Origin: Lachnospiraceae bacterium MD308
GTDB taxonomy: Bacteria > Bacillota > Clostridia > Lachnospirales > Lachnospiraceae
Length of the DNA stretch: 64,000 nucleotides
Direction: 5' to 3'
Assembly (NCBI GenBank): GCA_010206225.2
Contig: VIQU02000015.1
Location: forward strand, 1-64,000
Below are positions 8,285 through 15,428 of the stretch, piece by piece (the stretch's first letter is position 1; each line of letters opens with the position of its first letter). The notes beneath the pieces were generated by a model. That model ran no database searches, had not been told where the DNA came from, and worked only from the letters and a program-made list of their open reading frames with translations. The position numbers and the translations under genes are program-made.

Positions 8285-8363
8285 AAAGACGGTAAGATTT
8301 CGGATATCGGAGGCACTGAAAGCGGGGCTGGTATTTTTTCTTATGCTGCGGTGAAACTCTGCG

Positions 8364-8507
8364 TTGCAAGTGCCTCTGTCAGAGCTGGTATCCACAGGTA
8401 AGAAACTTAGTTCGAAATTATCGGATTTTTATCTGATGGACAGCCTTTCTGTAGAGGAAAATATCATGCTTCCATGGGTATATATTAATAATTGCAGGGT
8501 AAATAAG
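8364..8507 (+). pseudogene. ABC-transporter ATPase remnant, in frame with the GNAT gene
   Basis: The codons before the GNAT start read SDFYLMDSLSVEENIMLPWV. This is the segment right after the Q-loop of FtsX-associated ATPases (family pattern F..FNL.D.L.VEENI.LP; compare [19 protein letters not shown] in the intact ATPase nearby). Walker A and everything after this stretch are missing. It is a short fossil of a second exporter ATPase, truncated at both ends and left in frame with the acetyltransferase. Confidence 0.55.
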
Positions 8508-8924
8508 ATGACAGTAAGATTGATGGAGAAACAAGATAAGGATTTTGTGATGAGCATTGATAAGCATGTTGATGATACTGGGTATGATAGACGTGTTTAT
8601 ACAAAAACGGGTTATATAATGTGGGAGAACGATATACCGGTCGGGATGATGCATTATAGTGTTTTGTGGGATAATCTTCCTTTTTTGAACTTTATATTTG
8701 TTGATGAAAAATATAGAAATAAGGGCTTTGCTTCGCAGGCACTTGCTTTTTGGGAAAATGAAATGAAACAGCAGAGCTATAAGATGACTCTGATTTCAAC
8801 ACAGGCTGACGAAGAAGCGCAACATTTATATCGAAAGCTCGGGTATATCGATTGCGGCGGACTGGTATTTTCTCATACGCCGTTTGACCAGCCCATGGAA
8901 CTGTTTTTTAGAAAAGTGTTGTAG
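8508..8924 (+). CDS. GNAT family N-acetyltransferase
   Basis: The start at ATG 8508 (MTVRLMEKQDKDF...) gives 138 residues, the right size for a single GNAT domain. Beta-strand 4 is LPFLNFIFVDEKYRN, followed by the acetyl-CoA pyrophosphate loop KYRNKGFASQAL (R/Q-x-x-G-x-G/A type) and the late motif AQHLYRKLGYIDCGG. The substrate is not predictable. The ORF extends upstream in frame into an ABC-ATPase fossil, so an N-terminally extended product is possible if an upstream start is used. It converges with the ABC permease gene at 8941. Confidence 0.85.
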   Translation: MTVRLMEKQDKDFVMSIDKHVDDTGYDRRVYTKTGYIMWENDIPVGMMHYSVLWDNLPFLNFIFVDEKYRNKGFASQALAFWENEMKQQSYKMTLISTQADEEAQHLYRKLGYIDCGGLVFSHTPFDQPMELFFRKVL

Positions 8925-8940
8925 TAACAGACTGGAAGTA

Positions 8941-9627
8941 TCATGCTAATCCGCACTTTTTATATGTAATAGAAAACAGTACGGCTGCAATAAGTATATT
9001 CACTATAATAATACAAATATTTTCTGCCTTGAGTTGAAGATTAGTTACTTGACCAAGGCTGATCTGCTCTGTAAAAGTGAATTTGGCTATTTTTGCAATA
9101 GTGGTATTAAATAATGACAGCATGGGCATAAAAGAGAAAAACATCATAACAGGTAGTGTGACTGATGTAGCCATCATTTGCGTATGGCTATATGTGCCTA
9201 TCGTTGTTCCCGCTAATAATGAAGCCAGAATACCTATAGCCATAATGCTCATAAAGGTAATGTTTCCCTGTGGTTTGTAACCGCCGGCTGTACAGATTAC
9301 GACTGCTCCGATCATACATATAACCCAAACATAAATGCCAATTCCCAATAAATATTCATAAGGTCTTACATTTGACATAATCAATACCCTTAGTGTGTTT
9401 TTTTCTTTTTCTTCTGCTATGATAGCTGCTATACTCGTCAATGGAGCCATCCCTATGTACATCGTAGCAAACAGATTTACAAAGAAATTTTCTGGCATTC
9501 CATCTATCGCTATTGTGTGATTCATGATCAAAGTAAGCATGGGAAACATGATGAATTGAATCAGTACAGTCTTATTTTTTAATGTATCTTTCAGTTGTTT
9601 TTTTATGATCGCAATAGTATTATTCAT
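8941..9627 (-). CDS. ABC-2 type transporter permease
   Basis: The ATG at 9627 overlaps the upstream ATPase stop (ATGAATAA), and the ORF track's longer start is a shadow. The 228-residue protein has about six membrane helices (for example VWVICMIGAVVICTAGGY, IMAIGILASLLAGTTIG, TLPVMMFFSFMPMLSLF, IIIVNILIAAVLFSITY). The motif EEKEKNTLRVLIMSNVRPYEYLLG is the cytoplasmic coupling region of ABC-2 permeases. It is the last gene of a LytTR-DUF3021-ATPase-permease operon, a common Firmicute exporter cassette of unknown substrate. Confidence 0.85.
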   Translation of the reverse strand: MNNTIAIIKKQLKDTLKNKTVLIQFIMFPMLTLIMNHTIAIDGMPENFFVNLFATMYIGMAPLTSIAAIIAEEKEKNTLRVLIMSNVRPYEYLLGIGIYVWVICMIGAVVICTAGGYKPQGNITFMSIMAIGILASLLAGTTIGTYSHTQMMATSVTLPVMMFFSFMPMLSLFNTTIAKIAKFTFTEQISLGQVTNLQLKAENICIIIVNILIAAVLFSITYKKCGLA

Positions 9628-10477
9628 ATCCGTCCAGTCCCTTTCCTGTAAGTTCAATAAAAACGGTTTCAAGTGTTGGTTCTGTGGAGTGTATCGCATC
9701 GATACTCCCGTTTTCTAAATATTCTTTTACTGTATTAGCAGAAGCGCTTCCGTTTTCTAATATGATCGTCTCTCCATTTTTAAGAGTTATCTGAAGTTTA
9801 TTTAAGTGGTTGTATTTCCTGCAAATGTCCGCTGGTTTTCCAGTTTCTATGATATTACCTTTACTTAGCAATGCTATATGGTCGCAGAGATCTTCCGCTT
9901 CAAACATATTGTGTGTTGTGAGAAAGATGGTTGTTCCTTTTTTCTTTTGACTTAACAAAACGTCATGAATTTCTCTTGTTGTGGCGGGATCAAGTCCGGC
10001 AGTCGGCTCATCCAGAAAAAGTATCTTAGCGTTGTTCATCAGCGCTCTTGCTAATGACAATCTGTTTTTCATGCCTTTTGAAAGTTTTGAAACAGCGATA
10101 CCCCGTCCTTCATACAGACCAATATTTTTTAATATCTCGTTTATGGCGCTGCGGGATACATGATAGATGTCTGCGTAAAAAGACAAGTTATCGTATACAG
10201 ACAGACGTTCATACAAGCCAAAGTTATCCATCATTGTACCAATTTGTCTGCGTTCTGTCCCACTGAGCTTTTTTGAATCTTTCCCCAGAAGCTTTGCATA
10301 TCCATCGCTTTGTTGAAGCTGCCCGGTCAAAATCTTTATTAACGTTGTCTTTCCTGCTCCGGACGGACCCAACAATCCAAAGATTTCCCCCTCCTGTACA
10401 TGAAAAGTAATGTGGTTCAAAACTTGCTTTTCGGCGAAGCCGAAAGAGAGATTTTTGATCATGATCGTATCATTCAT
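9620..10477 (-). CDS. ABC transporter ATP-binding protein (CcmA/DrrA type)
   Basis: The 285-residue ATPase carries Walker A (GLLGPSGAGKTTLIK), a Q-loop (IGTMMDNFGLYERL), the signature LSKGMKNRLSLARAL, Walker B (KILFLDEPTAGLDP) and the H-loop (TTHNM). A C-terminal extension of about 80 residues (LQITLKNGETIILENGS...) is typical of drug or lipid ABC-2 exporters. It partners the downstream permease by an 8-base overlap and overlaps the DUF3021 gene upstream by a similar amount, which indicates tight stoichiometric expression. Confidence 0.92.
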   Translation of the reverse strand: MNDTIMIKNLSFGFAEKQVLNHITFHVQEGEIFGLLGPSGAGKTTLIKILTGQLQQSDGYAKLLGKDSKKLSGTERRQIGTMMDNFGLYERLSVYDNLSFYADIYHVSRSAINEILKNIGLYEGRGIAVSKLSKGMKNRLSLARALMNNAKILFLDEPTAGLDPATTREIHDVLLSQKKKGTTIFLTTHNMFEAEDLCDHIALLSKGNIIETGKPADICRKYNHLNKLQITLKNGETIILENGSASANTVKEYLENGSIDAIHSTEPTLETVFIELTGKGLDGYE

Positions 10478-10955
10478 TCTGTTTTTTCTCCTTTTCTTTC
10501 AAACGCCGCAATGCTTCTTCCATCTGCCTGTTCTCTATTTTTTCTTTTAGCGTCATTATAAGATAACTCCCAAGAAATGAGATTCCAAAACAAATAAAAA
10601 ACATTGCCCAGGGCTGCCACATATCTACAGGAAACCAGTGAAATGCAATGATAAAGGCTGCGATGATGGTAACTACTGAAACCAACATGCAAATTGTTCT
10701 TAACCAGATCGGCATTTTTTTTATCAGCATATCTGTAAAGAATATGACTCTAAGTCCTGTTATCAAAGCAGAAACAAGCAAGAATTGAAAAGCGATTTTT
10801 ACCGGAACGCCTTGATTTCCAAGTTCAAACATACTGGAAAAGCCTTTTGCTGAATTTCCAAAGACAAGACAAAAAATATTCATCACAAGCATTGCAAATC
10901 CAAATACGATCATTACTTGCGCCATATAATTAAAGACAGTTTTCTTTTTATCCAT
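10470..10955 (-). CDS. DUF3021 family membrane protein
   Basis: The 161-residue protein has four membrane helices (MAQVMIVFGFAMLVMNIFCLVF, IAFQFLLVSALITGLRVIFF, TICMLVSVVTIIAAFIIAFHWF, WAMFFICFGISFLGSYLIM) and a basic/acidic helical tail (EALRRLKEKEKKQNE). DUF3021 proteins are repeatedly found next to LytTR regulators and are thought to be the membrane partner of that DNA-binding protein. Here the start lies one base from the regulator's stop and its end overlaps the ABC ATPase. The membrane protein probably holds or senses the state of the regulator, by analogy only. Confidence 0.85.
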   Translation of the reverse strand: MDKKKTVFNYMAQVMIVFGFAMLVMNIFCLVFGNSAKGFSSMFELGNQGVPVKIAFQFLLVSALITGLRVIFFTDMLIKKMPIWLRTICMLVSVVTIIAAFIIAFHWFPVDMWQPWAMFFICFGISFLGSYLIMTLKEKIENRQMEEALRRLKEKEKKQNE

Positions 10956-10956
10956 A

Positions 10957-11397
10957 CTATATTACTCCTAATCTTTTTTTTAATTCATCGGCATATTGCC
11001 GAGAAGCTATGATCTGCTCCCCATTTGACATTGTAATCCTGATCTTTCGGTTAATATCAGATTTCAAGGATTGAATGTTCTGCAGATGAATCAGGAATGA
11101 TTTGCTCACACGAATGAATCCATATTCTTCAAGCTGTTGTTCCAGCTCATATAGTCGGAAATCCGATTCGTATATTTCATTCGATGTGTAAATAAAGCAT
11201 TTTCTGCCCACGCTCTCTATGTAGATAACCTGAGTTGTATCCAATAAATAAATTTCAGCGTCTTTTTTAGCTGTAAGCTGATGATTCATCATTCGCAAAG
11301 TTGCTAAGATTTTTTCTATGTCGGGTGTCAATTGTCTGCAGGTAACGGATATTTTCAGATCCGTTGCCTTTTCGTCAACAGAAACCTCTATCTTCAC
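10957..11397 (-). CDS. LytTR domain transcriptional regulator
   Basis: The 146-residue protein lacks a receiver domain. The N-terminal 50 residues are a short alpha/beta lead. The LytTR DNA-binding domain spans about 50-146: IYLLDTTQVIYIESVGRKCFIYT, YELEQQLEEYGFIRVSKSFLIHLQNIQSLK, and NGEQIIASRQYADELKKRLG. It is first in the operon with DUF3021 and the ABC-2 exporter and probably regulates it. Such stand-alone LytTR proteins paired with a membrane inhibitor are known from Gram-positive exporters and competence-type switches. Confidence 0.88.
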   Translation of the reverse strand: MKIEVSVDEKATDLKISVTCRQLTPDIEKILATLRMMNHQLTAKKDAEIYLLDTTQVIYIESVGRKCFIYTSNEIYESDFRLYELEQQLEEYGFIRVSKSFLIHLQNIQSLKSDINRKIRITMSNGEQIIASRQYADELKKRLGVI

Positions 11398-11458
11398 AAT
11401 TCCACCGCCTTCCTGAGTTTTTCAAGCATTTATATTATACTTCCATTCTGTCCATCTA

Positions 11459-11566
11459 TCAATTGACGCAAACGCATGATGCCGCTTTTCCAACATAAGC
11501 TGCCACATTTTTTGCTCCTTGCTTATACCAGAGTCCGTTGCTTCCATCATAAATGTACTTGTCCAT
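11459..11566 (-). pseudogene. TnpV-like transposon protein remnant
   Basis: A ribosome site (CTGGAGGATTTTAAA) precedes an ATG reading MDKYIYDGSNGLWYKQGAKN. The YIYD.SNGLWY block matches the N-terminus of TnpV proteins of Firmicute mobilisable transposons as I remember them. The normal 110-125-residue chain is missing: this frame stops after 35 codons, while a neighbouring frame continues protein-like (MWQLMLEKRHHAFASIDRWT). Internal deletion plus frameshift is the likely history. It marks an old mobile-element insertion next to the LytTR operon. Confidence 0.45.
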
Positions 11567-11650
11567 TTTAAAATCCTCCAGTATAATTAAGGGATGGTAA
11601 GCGCCTGCAAAATGGCGGATTTACAATCGGGTTTTGATGAGGAGATAATA

Positions 11651-12304
11651 ATGAAAACAAAAGTGATCTCTCCAAGAATTCCATCTCAATTAATGACGGT
11701 GGAAGACTTGCAGGCGATGAAGTGTTCATTAGAGGATGACGCGCGTATAATAGGAGCAATGATCCATGAGGACAACGAGACGGGACAGGATTATTATAAA
11801 CTGGATGCGGAGGCTTCCCTCTTTGAGCGATGCAGATTTATAGACTGTGAATTTGAAAAGGCTTCTTTTATAGATGTGATATTTGATAATTGTGACTTTT
11901 CAAACAGCCATTTTGTGAAAGCATATTTTAATAGATGTGAATTCAAAAATTGCAAATGTCTTGGAACTGTTTTTAATGAAGCTGTAATGAAGCATGTTAA
12001 GATTATGGATAGTACTTTAAAGTACGCGAGCCTGAATAACGCAAAATTTGAATACGTGGAGATGAACCATTGTGATATGACAGAAAGTTCAATCTCAGAG
12101 ACTATCCATAAAAATTGGAATGCCAGCGGATGTTTGTTTATAGGGACGAATTTCTTTCATACTAAATTGAAAAATTTTGATTTTACAAGCTGTGAATTAG
12201 AGAATCTGATTATTTCCGATACGCTTGAAGAAATCCGCGGAGCAAAGATTACAGCAATCCAGTCATTGGAGATGGCCAGATTGCTGGGGATGAAAGTGGT
12301 GTAA
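11651..12304 (+). CDS. Pentapeptide repeat protein (Qnr-like architecture)
   Basis: ATG 11651 follows GAGGAGATAATA; the ORF track's 19 extra residues are unsupported. About 25 pentapeptide-like units A(D/N)LXX run through residues 55-195 (FERCRFIDCEFEKASF, FDNCDFSNSHF, FNRCEFKNCKC, FTSCELENL), forming a right-handed beta-helix. The end, EIRGAKITAIQSLEMARLLGMKV, resembles the C-terminal helix of Gram-positive Qnr proteins, which protect gyrase from quinolones. The length (217 aa) also matches Qnr (about 218). Resistance is not demonstrated; many pentapeptide proteins have other roles. Confidence 0.8.
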   Translation: MKTKVISPRIPSQLMTVEDLQAMKCSLEDDARIIGAMIHEDNETGQDYYKLDAEASLFERCRFIDCEFEKASFIDVIFDNCDFSNSHFVKAYFNRCEFKNCKCLGTVFNEAVMKHVKIMDSTLKYASLNNAKFEYVEMNHCDMTESSISETIHKNWNASGCLFIGTNFFHTKLKNFDFTSCELENLIISDTLEEIRGAKITAIQSLEMARLLGMKVV

Positions 12305-12327
12305 GGATATGGTAGATCAACTTGAAG

Positions 12328-12876
12328 TTATTTTAATGATTTCCGATATCTCCAAAACTGAATTGCAAATGTGCGAAACAGGATCAAATAAAAGATACCC
12401 ATAACAGTAAATATTCCTGTGAATATTATGCCGGACAAACGGTTGAGATGATGATACTGAGAAAACATTTGCGGGATGATCACACAGCAAAAAATAAGAA
12501 TCAGAGGGATGATACGATGTTTGAATACTCGTTTCATCATATCTAATCTAGAGTCATCATCGCAAAATATTTCTTCCGTGCCATCCATCTTTGACGCGGG
12601 TTTTCTAAAGTAGCTGTATCCCGCGTAGTCTTGCATATATTCCCAGCCGCAGTCGAGGAACATCTGGATATATTCGGCTTTATGGGCTATGCCTTCAGGA
12701 TTGTAGTCAAGCTGATAAGTCACATCTTCTGGCTCACATTTTTCAAAATGATACAACCCGGGAAATTTCATATTTATAAATCTCCACCCGTTGTTATGCT
12801 GTTTCCGAAGATATTCCTGTTCCTGTGTCCACTCAAGGATGGTAAAAAATCTAAATTCTGTCTTTGTAGTCTTCAT
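12328..12876 (-). CDS. DUF2812 domain-containing membrane protein
   Basis: The 182-residue protein has an N-terminal soluble DUF2812 domain (about 1-110) with TEFRFFTILEWTQEQEYLRKQHNNGWRF, then YHFEKCEPEDVTYQLDYN and a WEYMQDYAGYSYFRKP block. Two membrane helices follow (IIPLILIFCCVIIPQMF and IIFTGIFTVMGIFYLILF). This family is almost always the partner of a PadR regulator. Here the PadR gene lies four bases upstream on the same strand. A sensory or inhibitory role in the membrane is plausible but not established. Confidence 0.85.
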   Translation of the reverse strand: MKTTKTEFRFFTILEWTQEQEYLRKQHNNGWRFINMKFPGLYHFEKCEPEDVTYQLDYNPEGIAHKAEYIQMFLDCGWEYMQDYAGYSYFRKPASKMDGTEEIFCDDDSRLDMMKRVFKHRIIPLILIFCCVIIPQMFSQYHHLNRLSGIIFTGIFTVMGIFYLILFRTFAIQFWRYRKSLK

Positions 12877-12880
12877 TTTA

Positions 12881-13195
12881 TTATTGTACCTCCTTCATAG
12901 TACGGTATAACCGTTCGATCCGCATTATTTCCAATTCTAAGACCTGATTTCCCAATTCCGTGATTCGATAAAGCTTTCTTTTATCTTCCTCTCGGACAAA
13001 ATGAATTAACCCGTCTTTTTCCATTTTTGATAAACTGCCGTACATCGTTCCCGGGCTGAGCTTTATCTCTCCTTGTGTTATGGCTTCTACTTTTTGTACG
13101 ATCCCGTAACCATGCATGGTATCCCGCAGACAAAGCAAGATGTAAAACCCTGTTTCTGTCATTGGTACATATACTTTTTTGATATGTGCGTTCAT
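12881..13195 (-). CDS. PadR family transcriptional regulator
   Basis: This is a complete 104-residue PadR-S1 type protein: MTETGFYILLCLRDTMHGYGIVQKVEAITQGEIKLSPGTMYGSLSKMEKDGLIHFVREEDKRKLYRITELGNQVLELE, with a dimerisation helix (IMRIERLYRTMKEV). It heads a two-gene operon with DUF2812. Palindromic TATCGC-type sites (13225-13263) lie just upstream of the ribosome site and are the likely autoregulatory operators. Confidence 0.9.
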   Translation of the reverse strand: MNAHIKKVYVPMTETGFYILLCLRDTMHGYGIVQKVEAITQGEIKLSPGTMYGSLSKMEKDGLIHFVREEDKRKLYRITELGNQVLELEIMRIERLYRTMKEVQ

Positions 13196-13224
13196 TCCGC
13201 CACCTCTTTTCTTACCGCAATATG

Positions 13225-13263
13225 TATCGCACTACGATATATATTATATCGCACCGCGATATA
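13225..13263. promoter_or_regulatory. Tandem PadR operator palindromes
   Basis: TATATCGC-ACC-GCGATATA (13245-13263) is a perfect 8-bp inverted repeat. A weaker copy, TATCG-CACTA-CGATA, lies at 13225-13239. The two dyads are centred about 22 bases apart, two helical turns, as expected for cooperative binding of two PadR dimers. They sit between the PadR start and the divergent alkyltransferase-like gene. Confidence 0.65.
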
Positions 13264-13311
13264 AATGTCAATAGTTCTAAAAATAGCGCTGTGATTTTTC
13301 AAACAGTCTCA

Positions 13312-13340
13312 TTGCATGTGTCTTAACAATTCTATATAAT
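13312..13340 (+). promoter_or_regulatory. Promoter of the alkyltransferase-like gene
   Basis: TTGCAT and TATAAT are separated by 17 bases, with an AGGAGG ribosome site shortly downstream. No operator is visible inside it. Confidence 0.65.
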
Positions 13341-13363
13341 CTAGGCAGGAGGTGCGTAAAGAT

Positions 13364-13876
13364 ATGGCTAATGAAGATAAGAAGGATTTTAACGCGATGT
13401 TACACAAGGATACCGATATGCCTAAAGTGCAGATCATCACGGATGAGGCTTCGATCAAGAAATACGGCGGAGAAAGAATGTATTTTGCCCCGCCTGTGAC
13501 TTATGACGAAATTATGAAAAAGATTCCCCGCGGACAAGTGATTACTGTTGGTGTAATAAGGAATCATCTGGCGAAAAGGAACAATGCGGACTTTACGGAT
13601 CCGATAACAGCGGGAATTTTTGTGTCTATTGCGGCATGGGCGTCTTATCAGCGTTCTGAGGATGAAACTCCGTATTGGCGGACATTAAAAGCAAATGGAG
13701 AGTTAAACGCAAAATATCCGGGCGGCGTTGAAGCACAGAAAGAAAAACTGGAAGTTGAGGGACATACGATCATTCAGAGAGGCCGCAAAAATATAAGGTA
13801 TTATGTGAAGGATTATGAAAATGTTCTTTTTGATCTGAAGGATGAAAGATCAGAATTTGAGGGAGCGGGCAAATGA
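13364..13876 (+). CDS. MGMT-fold alkyltransferase-like protein lacking the active cysteine
   Basis: ATG 13364 (MANEDKKDF) follows AGGAGG at 13348-13352. The 170-residue protein contains the DNA-binding half of O6-alkylguanine methyltransferases: KIPRGQVITVGVIRNHLA, an ITAGIFVSIAAWAS helix, and WRTLKANGELNAKYPGGVEAQKEKLEVEG. The catalytic PCHR motif is replaced by PYWR, and the protein contains no cysteine at all, so it cannot dealkylate DNA. Alkyltransferase-like proteins bind O6-alkylguanine and flag it for other repair. It is probably co-transcribed with the MATE pump downstream. Confidence 0.8.
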   Translation: MANEDKKDFNAMLHKDTDMPKVQIITDEASIKKYGGERMYFAPPVTYDEIMKKIPRGQVITVGVIRNHLAKRNNADFTDPITAGIFVSIAAWASYQRSEDETPYWRTLKANGELNAKYPGGVEAQKEKLEVEGHTIIQRGRKNIRYYVKDYENVLFDLKDERSEFEGAGK

Positions 13877-13951
13877 GGAAACGTTGGATCAATTTATTGA
13901 AAGAAGAGAGAATATCTGTATGTGGATCATAGTTAAGGAAGGAGAAGAACA

Positions 13952-15256
13952 GTGGAGAAGAAGACATATCAGGTGTGGGCGCTGGCTGTTCCGATTGCCT
14001 TTGAGTCCTTTTTTCAGATGCTTTTTGGGTTTGCTGATACATATGTGCTTGGTCAGTATGCAGACAGGGCTGTAGCCGCGGCAGGGTATGTAAATCAGTT
14101 TCTTAGCATTGTTCTGCTCATGTTCCGGGTAGTGGCGGCAGGAACATCCATTTTACTGGCACAGGCAATCGGGGCGGATGACGATGAAAAACAAGGATCT
14201 ATTTGCGGCGCGGCATTCTGGCTGGCAGCGGTATTTGGACTGACGGCCTTTTTCGTAATATTTTTACTGAAGGATAGTATCATATATATTTTACGGATGG
14301 ATCAGGTTCTTTGGAAACCGGCGGCAGAGTATCTGGGAGTTATGAGCTGCGGGCTGTTTTTTCAGGCTTTATTTGCCATATTTACATCAATATTCAGAAG
14401 TTATGGAAAAGCGGTCTTTACGTCTGCTATTTCCATTGCCGCAAATATATGGAATATCGTTGGAGATATTCTGGTAGTCAAAGGATACCTGCATATATGC
14501 GGGACGGTAAAGGATGTGGCGCTGGTGACTGTGAGCGCGAATGCCGCGGCGGCTGTTGCAGCGTTCGCGATTTTTCTGATGAGGGATCGGGATAAGATTA
14601 TGGGAAGACCCAGACAGGCAGATCTCAGGGAGATTCTGAGATTAGGGGTTCCTGCGGCGGGAGAGTCCTGTTCTTACAAATGCTCTCAGATGGCAGTGAC
14701 GATGATCATTGGAATTTTGGGAACTGAGGCGCTGACAGCCAGGATATATGCGATGAATTTTTCGTATATGATGGTGCTGCTTCCAAATTCAATAGCTACT
14801 GCAGCGGGAATCATAGTCGGAGTGCATATTGGAGCAGACAGACCGAAAGAGGCAGAGCAGACTTCATATGCATGTATTCGAAAGGGTACGGCGGCGGTTG
14901 CGGTTTTGGGAGTTGTGTTAGCGATATTTGGCAGAAGGCTGCTTGGTATCTTTACGGACAATGAGAATATTTTGCGGATGGCATATATCGTACTGTTGAT
15001 GGACATCGTGACTATGTTTGCCAAAAATGTGAACCTTACTTTTGGAAATTCTCTGAGGGCTGTAGGAGATGTGAATTATCCGGTGGTAATTTCAGTGATA
15101 TCCATGTGGGGGATCGGAACGGGACTGGCATGGGTGTTGGGGTGTGCGCTTCAGTTGGGGCTTCCGGGAATCTTTGCGGCGTTTTTGCTGGATGAAGCCC
15201 TGCGGTCATATCTGCTGTGGCATCGGTGGAGTGGGCGGATCATCAGAGTGAGGTGA
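13952..15256 (+). CDS. MATE family multidrug/Na+ antiporter
   Basis: The GTG start is preceded by GGAAGGAGAAGAACA. The 434-residue protein has about 12 membrane helices in two six-helix halves, beginning VWALAVPIAFESFFQMLFGFADTYVLGQYADRAVAAAGYVNQF, the typical MATE entry with the P/D/G motif in helix 1. The second half begins LRLGVPAAGESCSYKCSQM. MATE proteins expel cationic drugs or metabolites in exchange for Na+ or H+. The gene lies 75 bases after the alkyltransferase-like gene. The substrate is unknown. Confidence 0.92.
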   Translation: MEKKTYQVWALAVPIAFESFFQMLFGFADTYVLGQYADRAVAAAGYVNQFLSIVLLMFRVVAAGTSILLAQAIGADDDEKQGSICGAAFWLAAVFGLTAFFVIFLLKDSIIYILRMDQVLWKPAAEYLGVMSCGLFFQALFAIFTSIFRSYGKAVFTSAISIAANIWNIVGDILVVKGYLHICGTVKDVALVTVSANAAAAVAAFAIFLMRDRDKIMGRPRQADLREILRLGVPAAGESCSYKCSQMAVTMIIGILGTEALTARIYAMNFSYMMVLLPNSIATAAGIIVGVHIGADRPKEAEQTSYACIRKGTAAVAVLGVVLAIFGRRLLGIFTDNENILRMAYIVLLMDIVTMFAKNVNLTFGNSLRAVGDVNYPVVISVISMWGIGTGLAWVLGCALQLGLPGIFAAFLLDEALRSYLLWHRWSGRIIRVR

Positions 15257-15359
15257 TGGATATGTTACAGATTGAAGAACAGAGTACAGAAAATATTACG
15301 ATTTCAATAGCAGCTCTTAAGCGGGCAGGTTCCTAACGACGCAAAAGAAGCTTTATCTA

Positions 15360-15390
15360 TTGACATTCCCCCAGGGTCAGGGTGTATTTT
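15360..15390 (+). promoter_or_regulatory. MerR-type promoter with 19-base spacer
   Basis: TTGACA (15360-15365) and TATTTT (15385-15390) are separated by 19 bases. The spacer holds the dyad-like CCCCAGGGTCAGGGTG. An over-long spacer containing the operator is the hallmark of promoters switched by MerR proteins, so the following MerR gene is probably self-regulated here. Confidence 0.65.
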
Positions 15391-15428
15391 TAAGCTGTAT
15401 CTGTGAGATATCATGAAATGAGGTGCTT

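Noticed and set aside
13873-13932. 19-codon ORF overlapping the end of the alkyltransferase-like gene
   Set aside because: Short, no conserved content; probably chance between two real genes.
15262-15336. 24-codon ORF (MLQIEEQST...) after the MATE gene
   Set aside because: Too short and unsupported; it could be a scrap of a lost gene but shows no family.
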